From: CAVQGZ01 sp964356295
GTDB taxonomy: Bacteria > Actinomycetota > Actinomycetes > Jiangellales > Jiangellaceae
Length of the DNA: 29,186 bases
Direction: 5' to 3'
NCBI GenBank assembly: GCA_964356295.1
Contig: CAYHHE010000028.1
Location: 1 to 29,186, forward strand
Every line of letters begins with the position of its first letter. The first letter of the stretch is position 1. A program made the position numbers and the translations under genes. The notes below the pieces were generated by a model. That model made no database searches and had not been told where the DNA came from. It saw only the letters and a list, made by a program, of their open reading frames with translations. Shown piece by piece: positions 14,442-21,749 of this stretch.

Positions 14442-15971
14442 TCAGTCCATGACTAGTGCGGGAGTGTCCGTCTTCAGAGTCTCGCCGCGGAAGAATGCTG
14501 GATCCTTGGCCCGCCAGATGACGACCAGGATCAGGCCCGACAGGATGAGGCCCACGCCCATGATGAAGACCAACCCGACGCCGGCGATCGATCCGCCACT
14601 GCCGTAATCCGGCGAGAACGAATCCCGCAACGTCACCACGAACACGAAGGAAAGGCCGATGCCACCGAGCAGGGGCAGCAAGAACTTGAACACGATGCTT
14701 GCGGCGCTGTTGAACAACTCCCTGCGGAAGTACCAGACACAGGCGAACGCGGTGAGTCCGTAGTAGAAGCAGATCATGATGCCGATCGAGTAGATCGTGT
14801 CCAGCAGCACGTTCTCGCTCAGGAATGTCAGGACGGAGTAGAACGCCGCTGCGCCAACGCCTGCCACCACCGTGGAGTACGACGGGGTGAGGTAGCGCGG
14901 ATGGATGGCGGCGAACCGTTTCGGGAGCGCCCGATAGGACCCCATGGCCAGCAGGGTGCGCGAGGTGGGCAGGAACGTGCTGATCAGGCTCGCCGCGCTC
15001 GAGGCGAGCACGGCCAGGAACAGCAGCAGGTACCAGGGATCACCCAGGATGGGTTCGGCCAGGGCGCCGAAGACGTTGTCCGAGATCTCCTCGTTGGCCA
15101 GACCATTGCCGGTATCGCCCACCCCTGCGAACATGATCATGCCGATCGACACCAGCAGGTACGTGCACAGAATCGAGATGACAGCCAGCACCGCCGCGCG
15201 CCCTGATGTGACTTCGGCGTCCTTGGTCTCCTCGTTCACCGTCAGGGCGGCGTCCCAACCCCAGAAGGCGAAGATCGAGCCGGACAGGCCGGCGATGAAG
15301 GCGGACACCGTGAGGCCCGCCGGGCTGAACCACGACCAGTCGAAGGAGATGCCGGTCTCAGAGCCCGAGGACAGGACGATGGCCGCGATGGCGAAGCCGA
15401 ACAGCACCGCGAGCTGGAAGCCCACGAGGATGTACTGGACGCGCGCGGTGGTGGTGATGCCGCGGTAGGCGACGTAGGTGGCGATCGCCAGGAACACCAG
15501 GCAGGTCCCGACGTTGATGAACTTGTTCTCCCATGCTGTGGACACGGAGTCGTTGCCGAGGATGTCGCCGGTCAACTGGTAGAAGAACTGCACCGCGACG
15601 CCGGCCAGGTTGGAGATCACGATCACCGTGGCGAGGATCGCAGCCCAGCCGCCGAGCCACCCGATGTAGGGGCCGAATGCCTTCGTGGTCCAGGTGAACG
15701 ATGTGCCGCAGTCAGGCGCCACCCGGTTGAGTTCCCGGTAGGCGTAGGCCGCGAAGAACATCGGCAAGAACCCGCCGATGAATATCGCGGGGATCTGGGC
15801 GCCGGCCTCCATGCCCAGCAACCCGATCGTAGCCGTCAAGGTGTATGCGGGGGCAACGCAGGAGATCGCCAGGATGATGCCGCCCAGCAGCCCGACGGAG
15901 TTCTGCGCGAGGCCCTTCTCCTGCAAGTCATGCTCGATCTCGTGGTGCGGGTCATGAGCCTGAATCTCCAT
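14442..15971 (-). CDS. APC-family amino acid/polyamine permease
   Basis: A 509-residue, roughly 12-helix transporter of the amino acid-polyamine-organocation superfamily. Early motifs are SVGLLGGIILAISCVAPAYT then FIGGFLPMFFAAYAYRELNR, and VAPDCGTSFTWTTKAFGPYI with GWLGGWAAILATVIVISNLA, the typical opening of this superfamily. ALTVNEETKDAEVTSGRAAV near the middle is also conserved. The N-terminal cytoplasmic tail is His-rich (AHDPHHEIEH). The start is fixed by a GAGGAGG ribosome site before the ATG at 15971. It is first in the minus-strand cluster, ahead of the amine oxidase, and so probably imports the amine substrate. The exact substrate cannot be read from the sequence. Confidence 0.9.
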   Translation of the reverse strand: MEIQAHDPHHEIEHDLQEKGLAQNSVGLLGGIILAISCVAPAYTLTATIGLLGMEAGAQIPAIFIGGFLPMFFAAYAYRELNRVAPDCGTSFTWTTKAFGPYIGWLGGWAAILATVIVISNLAGVAVQFFYQLTGDILGNDSVSTAWENKFINVGTCLVFLAIATYVAYRGITTTARVQYILVGFQLAVLFGFAIAAIVLSSGSETGISFDWSWFSPAGLTVSAFIAGLSGSIFAFWGWDAALTVNEETKDAEVTSGRAAVLAVISILCTYLLVSIGMIMFAGVGDTGNGLANEEISDNVFGALAEPILGDPWYLLLFLAVLASSAASLISTFLPTSRTLLAMGSYRALPKRFAAIHPRYLTPSYSTVVAGVGAAAFYSVLTFLSENVLLDTIYSIGIMICFYYGLTAFACVWYFRRELFNSAASIVFKFLLPLLGGIGLSFVFVVTLRDSFSPDYGSGGSIAGVGLVFIMGVGLILSGLILVVIWRAKDPAFFRGETLKTDTPALVMD

Positions 15972-16010
15972 GTTGCCTCCTCAGCCACTGGTGTTGGCAG
16001 ACTAGGGGTC
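15972..16010. promoter_or_regulatory. Very short divergent spacer, permease/Usp
   Basis: Only 39 bp separate the two divergent starts, and the permease ribosome site (GAGGAGG) takes part of that. GCCA-N7-TGGC forms a small dyad at 15983-15997. At least one promoter must lie inside coding sequence, or one gene must be leaderless, so the two sides are probably co-regulated. Confidence 0.4.
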
Positions 16011-16952
16011 ATGAGCCTTGTCCCGGACGGTGAGCGCGAATCCGAAGAGTCCCCTTTGACCGGCGTGGTCGTCGGTTTCGACGGTTCCGCCACGTCGCTG
16101 CTGGCCCTTGAGTGGGCCGCCGGCGCCGCAGCCGCCTACGGCGTCCCGGTGACGCTGTTGCAGGCGCACCCCGACGTCGAGGGCGAGGTCGTCGAAGTCG
16201 TGATCGACGACCCGAATGCGCTCGAGCTGCTGGGTGAGGCGAATGCGCAGGTGCTGGAGGTGGCTGCCGAGCGGGTGGCTGCGGATCATCCGGGTCTGGA
16301 GGTCAAGGCAGTCGTCCATCCGGATTCACCGGTGCAGGCCCTCCTCGACGCCTCGAAGACGGCCGATGTCATCGTCCTCGGGTCGCGCGGGCTCGAGGGG
16401 TTCCGCGGGCTGCTGCTCGGCTCCACCACCATGAACGTCACACCGCATGCCCATTGCCCGGTCGTGGTGCTGTACCAGCCGGATGAAGCGACGGAGGCGG
16501 CGAAGGCCAGCGCCCGGCACCCCAACGAGGTCGTGGTGGGCTATGACGGCTCGGTGTCCGCCGATCAGGCGTTGGCCTTCGCGCTGCGCCATGCCGAGGC
16601 GACCGGGCTCGGCGTGACCGTCGTGCTGGTCTCCAAGGGCAAGGCGGGCGGGGTACCTGCCCAGCCGATCACGGCGGACTCTGCCGGGGTCAGCGAGGCG
16701 GTGCTGGAGTTGCTGCGCGAGGCCATGCAGGTCGCGGATACCCAGGCTGCGGTCCCCGTCAGCTATCTGCACGCGGTGGGCAGGCCGGCAGGCGTCCTCA
16801 TCGAGGAGGCAGCTGGGGCGGCGCTTGCGGTTGTGGGCGCCCGCGGTCGTGGTGGGTTCGCGGGCCTGGTGCTCGGCTCGGTCGGACTGCAGATGCTCAT
16901 CCATGCGGAATGCCCGGTCGCCGTGGTCCATGCCGCCCGCGCCTCGGACTGA
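16011..16952 (+). CDS. Tandem-domain universal stress protein
   Basis: A 313-residue protein with two Usp domains. Domain 1 (residues about 17-155) opens with LTGVVVGFDGSATSLLALEW and carries the ATP-loop GSRGLEGFRGLLLGST. Domain 2 (about 172-310) opens with EVVVGYDGSVSADQALAFAL and carries GARGRGGFAGLVLGSV. Both keep the G-2X-G-9X-G(S/T) pattern of ATP-binding Usp proteins. The ATG at 16011 is the first good start after the divergent gene; the frame is open further upstream but only inside the permease gene. It heads the plus-strand half of the cluster. The function in the pathway is unclear; perhaps it protects during the peroxide and ammonia load made by amine oxidation (inference). Confidence 0.9.
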   Translation: MSLVPDGERESEESPLTGVVVGFDGSATSLLALEWAAGAAAAYGVPVTLLQAHPDVEGEVVEVVIDDPNALELLGEANAQVLEVAAERVAADHPGLEVKAVVHPDSPVQALLDASKTADVIVLGSRGLEGFRGLLLGSTTMNVTPHAHCPVVVLYQPDEATEAAKASARHPNEVVVGYDGSVSADQALAFALRHAEATGLGVTVVLVSKGKAGGVPAQPITADSAGVSEAVLELLREAMQVADTQAAVPVSYLHAVGRPAGVLIEEAAGAALAVVGARGRGGFAGLVLGSVGLQMLIHAECPVAVVHAARASD

Positions 16953-16976
16953 CTGGTTTCGGAGTGCCGCGAGCGT

Positions 16977-18176
16977 ATGGAGCCGGGTCTGCCATGGGAG
17001 GGCGAGCATGGGCTCGACCCTCTGGCATTGCCCCTGGTTCGGGTCGCCCACGACCCAGGTCAGGTCCGACCGCTGCCTTCGCAACCGCGCCAGCTCGGCC
17101 AGCTTCCGGTCGCCGGCGCTGACGGCAGGAACATCACCGTGGAGCAGGTGCTCCACGAGTCGGCGACGGACGCCTGGCTGGTCATGCACGAGGGCAACGT
17201 GGTTGACGAGTGGTACCGGCCCGGCGTGACGCCTGATGAGACACGCGTGCTGATGTCGATCAGCAAGTCCGTGGTCGGGGCCGTCGCTGGTTGCCTGGTC
17301 GGACGCGGCGTGGTGCGCGTCGAGGATGCTGTGACCGAGTACGTGCCGGAGTTGACAGACAGCGGCTACCGCGATGCCACGGTACGAGATGTCCTCGACA
17401 TGCGCTCGGGCGTCTTCTTCCGGGAGGACTACACCGATGCCACCTCTCACATCCGCCACATGGATGCCGCCATCGCATGGCGGCCGGGGATGGTGGGGGT
17501 GCCGCCTGGGTTGAAGGCGTTCTTGACGGGCTTGCAGGCAGACCGCGCGCACGGTGGTCTGTTCGAGTACCGGTCGTGCGAGACCGATGTTCTGGGCTGG
17601 GTGTGCGAGCGGGCGGCCGCATCCGGAATGTCGGACCTCATCGCGAAGCTGCTCTGGGTGCCGATGGGTGCCGAGGCCGATGCGGCGTTCATGTGTGACA
17701 GTGCTGGCACGGTCGTCTACGACGGGGGCATGCTCGCCACTGCTCGGGACGTCGCCCGCTTCGGGGAGGTGATGCTCGGGGGCGGTGTGCTCAGGGACGT
17801 CGAGATCGTGCCGCGCCGCTGGGTGTCGCAGATCTGGACAGTGACGCCACAGCTGCGGGCGGCGTTCACGGCCTCCGCGGCGGGGCCTTTCCTGCCCGGT
17901 GGCTGGTACACCAACCAATGCTGGGTTCTACCGGGGCCGCACGGAGATGTGCTGCTCGGGCTGGGAATCCACGGTCAGCTGCTGCGCGTGGACCCCGCGA
18001 CCCGCACCGTCATGGTGAAGCTGTCGTCCTGGGATTCCCCACAGGACCCGAAGCGACTTCACGACACGCTGCGCGCCTGCGATGCGGTAGCCGCCGTCCT
18101 GTCCGGCCGCTCTGGACGCAGTGGGCCGCGCTTCGGGCCGGGGGTCGGCCGGACCAGACCGGTGGCAGGGCGATGA
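16977..18176 (+). CDS. Beta-lactamase-fold serine hydrolase (class C/NylB-like)
   Basis: A 399-residue serine hydrolase of the beta-lactamase/penicillin-binding family. The nucleophile motif SxxK is S94-I-S-K97 in VLMSISKSVVG. The second motif is Y198-R-S200 in GLFEYRSCETDVLGW, and GIHGQ near the C-terminus takes the place of the third (HxG-type). The FxYxSxxTxxLGW pattern and overall length resemble esterase/6-aminohexanoate-dimer hydrolase (NylB) types more than true lactamases. No signal peptide is seen, so a role in cytoplasmic amide or ester hydrolysis is more likely than antibiotic resistance. It starts 24 bp after the Usp gene and is probably co-transcribed. The substrate is unknown. 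Confidence 0.85.
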   Translation: MEPGLPWEGEHGLDPLALPLVRVAHDPGQVRPLPSQPRQLGQLPVAGADGRNITVEQVLHESATDAWLVMHEGNVVDEWYRPGVTPDETRVLMSISKSVVGAVAGCLVGRGVVRVEDAVTEYVPELTDSGYRDATVRDVLDMRSGVFFREDYTDATSHIRHMDAAIAWRPGMVGVPPGLKAFLTGLQADRAHGGLFEYRSCETDVLGWVCERAAASGMSDLIAKLLWVPMGAEADAAFMCDSAGTVVYDGGMLATARDVARFGEVMLGGGVLRDVEIVPRRWVSQIWTVTPQLRAAFTASAAGPFLPGGWYTNQCWVLPGPHGDVLLGLGIHGQLLRVDPATRTVMVKLSSWDSPQDPKRLHDTLRACDAVAAVLSGRSGRSGPRFGPGVGRTRPVAGR

Positions 18177-18238
18177 GTTGGCCGACGATCCTCCTTGCGC
18201 GGCACCCGTGACGCCCGCCTTCGGCAGCCGCATCGCAC

Positions 18239-18244
18239 TAGATT
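18239..18244 (+). promoter_or_regulatory. Possible -10 box before the ATP-grasp gene
   Basis: TAGATT lies 30 nt upstream of the ATG at 18275 in the 98-bp gap after the serine hydrolase. With a start near 18251 it would leave a short leader holding the GGAGG site. No clear -35 box is seen. Confidence 0.35.
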
Positions 18245-18274
18245 CGCCGACCAATCGCCTAACCCGGAGGTGCC

Positions 18275-19738
18275 ATGTCTGACGCGACTGCCGAACCCCG
18301 CCGGCATCTCGATGGCATCTCGGAGATCCGGACCTTCTTCCGGACCAATGCAACGCCGGTGTTCTCGGTCGGCCCGACTGCCTTCAACCTGCTGGGCATC
18401 GACCGGTTCGTGCGCAACTTCTCCTACATCGCCTACTACGACTCATGGGACGGTGCCCACCCCCGCGTCTTCACCCCGAGAAACAAGCCCTACGTCGACT
18501 TCCAGAGCACCGAGGAGATCAACAACTACCTGCTGCGCGATCCGGAGGTGCAGGCCTTCCTGCGCCGCCGCGCGGGTACCCGACCCAAGATCGCCATGGT
18601 GTTCTTCGATGAGGAAACCGAGCAGATCTGCGATGAGCTTGCCTACGAGCTGATCCTGCCCACGGATGCGCTGCGGCGGCGGCTTGATTCGAAGATCGTG
18701 ACCACACAGCTCGGCAACGAGGCGGGCGCCCCGAGCGTGCCGAACGTGCTGGGCCGGGCCACCAGCTACCCCGAGCTCATGGCGCTGGCCGAAGCCGCCG
18801 GTCTCGGCACCGACCTGGTCGTGCAGACCCCGTACGGCGATTCCGGCAAGACCACGTTCTTCGTGAAGTCCGAGGCTGACTGGAACAGAGACTCCGACCT
18901 CATGGCCGAAGAAGAACTGAAGGTCATGAAGCGGATCCGCAACAAGGCGGCAGCCGTCGAGGGCGTCATCACCCGGCACGGCACAGTCGTTGGCCCGTTC
19001 ATGACCGACCTCACCGGTTACCCGGAGCTGACTCCCTACAAGGGCGGCTGGTGCGGCAACGACGTCTACCCCGAAGCATTGTCGCACGAGCAGCGCGAGA
19101 TCGCCGTCGGCCATGTCCGACGGCTGGGGGACCGGTTGGCGCAGGAGGGGTACAAGGGCTTCTTCGAGATCGATGTGCTGGTGGACCTCGACGACAACGA
19201 GGTGTATCTCGGCGAGCTGAACCCCCGCATCTCGGGCGCATCGTCGATGACGAACGTCACCGCTGGCGCATATGCCGATGTTCCGCTGTTCTTGTTCCAT
19301 CTCCTGGAGTGGATGGACGTGGACTACACGATCGACGTGGACGAGATCAACGACCGCTGGCGGGAGCTGGCCGCGGTCGACGTCTGGGCGCAGCTGATCA
19401 TGAAGGAGCCGAACGATCAAGTGGAGCGCCTGCTGCAGACGCCGCGCACCGGGACCTACGTGCGTCACGAGGACGGCGAGATCGAGTTCGCCAGCGTCGC
19501 CACCGACTGGCACCAGCTGACTCATGAGGACGAGTTCTTCTACCTGCGTGTCTATGGTGCCGGTGACTACCGGTTCAAGGGCGCCGACCTTGGCGTGCTC
19601 GTCACCAAGGCCCGGATGCAGAGCGGATCCGAGCTGACCGAACGGGCCCGCCACTACATCAGCGCCATTCGTGACGAGTACGTCGGTGAAAGGATCGAGC
19701 CGGCGCCCTCGTTCTCCCCCCTCGCCTACGTCAAGTGA
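18275..19738 (+). CDS. ATP-grasp carboxylate-amine ligase-like protein
   Basis: A 487-residue ATP-grasp enzyme, often labelled biotin carboxylase-like. The nucleotide-binding loop is TPYGDSGKTTFFVKSE (residues 185-200). The metal-binding pair is E298 in FFEIDVLVDL and the E314-x-N316-P-R318 motif of YLGELNPRISGASSMTN. ATP-grasp enzymes join a carboxylate to an amine, thiol or similar group through an acyl-phosphate. No biotin carrier, carboxyltransferase or BCCP motif is nearby, so true biotin carboxylation is unlikely. The start has a strong ribosome site (CGGAGG) before the ATG. The aldehyde dehydrogenase follows after 15 bp. In an amine-oxidation cluster it may conjugate the amine or its acid product to an amino acid; this is inference, and no substrate is known. 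Confidence 0.85.
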   Translation: MSDATAEPRRHLDGISEIRTFFRTNATPVFSVGPTAFNLLGIDRFVRNFSYIAYYDSWDGAHPRVFTPRNKPYVDFQSTEEINNYLLRDPEVQAFLRRRAGTRPKIAMVFFDEETEQICDELAYELILPTDALRRRLDSKIVTTQLGNEAGAPSVPNVLGRATSYPELMALAEAAGLGTDLVVQTPYGDSGKTTFFVKSEADWNRDSDLMAEEELKVMKRIRNKAAAVEGVITRHGTVVGPFMTDLTGYPELTPYKGGWCGNDVYPEALSHEQREIAVGHVRRLGDRLAQEGYKGFFEIDVLVDLDDNEVYLGELNPRISGASSMTNVTAGAYADVPLFLFHLLEWMDVDYTIDVDEINDRWRELAAVDVWAQLIMKEPNDQVERLLQTPRTGTYVRHEDGEIEFASVATDWHQLTHEDEFFYLRVYGAGDYRFKGADLGVLVTKARMQSGSELTERARHYISAIRDEYVGERIEPAPSFSPLAYVK

Positions 19739-19753
19739 CCGGAAGGACCTTTC

Positions 19754-21196
19754 GTGGCTGACAAGGTGTTCTCCAACTTCATCAACGGTGAACTGGTCCC
19801 CTCCGCATCTGGCCAGACTACGCCCGTGGTGAACCCCCACACCGGGGAGATCTACGCCGAGGCGGCCCTGTCCGGGTCAGCCGACATCGATGCCGCGTAC
19901 GAGGCGGCGGGAGCGGCGTTCGACGGGTGGCGCGACACGACACCGCGCGAGCGCTCGATGGCGCTGCTCCGATTCGCCGATGCCATCGAGGCCCACGGCG
20001 AGGAGTTGGTGGCGCTGGAGAGCGAGAACACCGGCAAGCCGATTGCGCTGACCCACAGCGAGGAACTGATCCCGATGGCCGACCAGCTCCGGTTCTTCGC
20101 CGGTGCTGCCCGGCTGCTGGAAGGCAAGGCGGCCGGCGAGTACCTGGCCGGCCACACGTCCTTCGTGCGCCGCGAGCCGGTCGGTGTCGTCGGCCAGGTC
20201 GCCCCGTGGAACTACCCGATGATGATGGCCGTCTGGAAGTTCGGTCCCGCCCTTGCCGCTGGCAACACGGTGGTGCTGAAGCCGTCGGATACCACCCCGG
20301 CCACGACCACCAAGCTCGCCGAGATCGCCGCTGAGTTCCTACCGCCAGGCGTGCTCAATGTGGTGCTCGGCGACCGGCACACCGGCGCCACGCTGGTGTC
20401 CCACCCGACGCCTGCCATGGTTGCGATCACCGGATCGGTCGGCGCGGGGATTGCGGTAGCGCACGCGGCCGCCGACCAGGTGAAGCGAGTTCACCTCGAG
20501 CTCGGGGGGAAGGCCCCGGTCGTGGTCTTCAACGACGCCGACGTGGCCGCGGCAGCCGAGGCGATCGCCACCGCCGGCTACTTCAACGCCGGGCAGGACT
20601 GCACCTCCGCAAACCGGGTCATCGTGCAGTCCGGCATTCACAGCGAGTTCCTGGCAGCGCTGACCGATCAGGCGAAGGGCATCATCACTACCTACGAGCA
20701 CGGCCCTGATTTCGCTGATGCGCTGCTGCCCCCGGTGAACAACGTCAACCAGCTTGCTCAGGTGACTGGCTTCATCGAGCGACTACCTGACCATGCGCAG
20801 GTCCAGGCGGGCGGGACGCGGCTCGGCGATCGCGGCTTCCACTACGCGCCGACCGTGGTATCCGGGTTGGAGCAGGATGACGAGATCATCCAGAACGAGG
20901 TCTTCGGGCCGGTCATCACAGTGCAGCAGTTCTCCGATGAGGCCCAGGCGCTGCGGATGGCCAACGGCGTGGAGTTCGCTCTGGCGTCATCTGTCTGGAC
21001 GTCCGACTTCGGGCAGGCGATGCGGATGTCGCGCCGGTTGGACTTCGGCTGCGTGTGGATCAATACCCACATCCCACTGATCGCCGAGATGCCGCACGGC
21101 GGCTACAAGAAGTCCGGCTATGGCAAGGACCTGTCGATGTACGGGCTGGAGGACTACACCCGCATCAAGCACGTGATGGCCTACTTGGGGGAGTAG
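19754..21196 (+). CDS. Gamma-aminobutyraldehyde-type aldehyde dehydrogenase
   Basis: A 480-residue NAD(P)-dependent aldehyde dehydrogenase. The active-site residues are N153 in APWNYP, E249 in LELGGKAPVVVF and C283 in GYFNAGQDCTSANRV. FFAGAARLLEGKAAGEYLAG and the C-terminal MPHGGYKKSGYGKDLSMYGL with EDYTRIKHVM closely follow E. coli PatD (gamma-aminobutyraldehyde dehydrogenase, putrescine to GABA). The likely reaction is oxidation of an omega-aminoaldehyde to the acid, taking the product of the copper amine oxidase in this cluster. The GTG start is supported by a GGAAGGA ribosome site, and it lies 15 bp behind the ATP-grasp gene, so the two are one transcript. The substrate may differ from putrescine. 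The gene is intact. Confidence 0.95.
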   Translation: MADKVFSNFINGELVPSASGQTTPVVNPHTGEIYAEAALSGSADIDAAYEAAGAAFDGWRDTTPRERSMALLRFADAIEAHGEELVALESENTGKPIALTHSEELIPMADQLRFFAGAARLLEGKAAGEYLAGHTSFVRREPVGVVGQVAPWNYPMMMAVWKFGPALAAGNTVVLKPSDTTPATTTKLAEIAAEFLPPGVLNVVLGDRHTGATLVSHPTPAMVAITGSVGAGIAVAHAAADQVKRVHLELGGKAPVVVFNDADVAAAAEAIATAGYFNAGQDCTSANRVIVQSGIHSEFLAALTDQAKGIITTYEHGPDFADALLPPVNNVNQLAQVTGFIERLPDHAQVQAGGTRLGDRGFHYAPTVVSGLEQDDEIIQNEVFGPVITVQQFSDEAQALRMANGVEFALASSVWTSDFGQAMRMSRRLDFGCVWINTHIPLIAEMPHGGYKKSGYGKDLSMYGLEDYTRIKHVMAYLGE

Positions 21197-21259
21197 CCCG
21201 CTGGTTAGCGCAGAATACTGGCGCGGATTGCGGCTGATCTGGGATTCCGCGCAGGCTGG

Positions 21260-21430
21260 TGGAGCACGGTAGGTGCGCCGGAGCAGGTCAGCCTCGACGG
21301 TCGCCAGGGACGACCGCGCCTCCGACAACGTCGCGAACGACTGCGGGGCAGTGACCCGGAGCCCGTCGGCGTCTCGCCAGCGGACGCGGTAGCGGCCGGA
21401 CGGGAGAACCGGGGCGTCGACCCTGGCGCT
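21260..21430 (-). pseudogene. Integrase N-terminal-like relic
   Basis: A minus-strand frame reads RVDAPVLPSGRYRVRWRDAD, then GLRVTAPQSFATLSEARSSL and ATVEADLLRR. The pattern GRYRVRWRDxDG...FATxxEA...L..VEADL is the N-terminal arm-type DNA-binding domain of actinobacterial tyrosine integrases. The match ends at about 21262, where the sequence runs into the aldehyde dehydrogenase end. No SAM-like or catalytic domain follows, so it is a stub. Confidence 0.6.
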
Positions 21431-21447
21431 GCGAGCGCGTCCGGCCC

Positions 21448-21612
21448 CTAGCGAGTGCGTCTCCCGATCTTGACGAAGGCCTCGACGCGGGCGGCGTCGG
21501 GGAGGGTGTGCAGGTAGCTCGCTGCCACGAGGCGTGTCCAGGGACTTGGGATGAGTCGCTGGGAGTTCTCCGCGGTCGCCGTGGTCGCCGCCGGACGGCG
21601 TCGGTTGTCCAC
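21448..21612 (-). pseudogene. Short integrase- or excisionase-like fragment
   Basis: A 54-codon minus-strand frame with a GTG (21612) ends at TAG (21448): RLIPSPWTRLVAASYLHTLP, then DAARVEAFVKIGRRTR. It can be read two ways. YLHTLPDA is the usual tail of actinobacterial tyrosine integrases. Alternatively FVKIGRRTR is the wing of small MerR-like excisionases, which normally sit just upstream of int, as this piece does relative to the neighbouring stub. Neither is complete. No ribosome site is visible. The gap 21197-21749 holds nothing else I can support. Confidence 0.4.
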
Positions 21613-21749
21613 GGGTGAGGACTGGTGACCAGCCCGGGGGTGTCTACTGGGCTGATGTGGGCGAGGCGACGGGAAGTTGTCGAGTTGGGGGACCTCGGAC
21701 CCTGCCCGATCGGCCCCAGGGGTGTTCGCTGGCAGTGGGAGGCGAGGGG

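Noticed and set aside
18275..19738. Biotin carboxylase subunit of an acyl-CoA carboxylase
   Set aside because: ATP-grasp motifs are present, but there is no biotin carrier, carboxyltransferase or BCCP motif nearby, and the neighbours are amine-catabolic.
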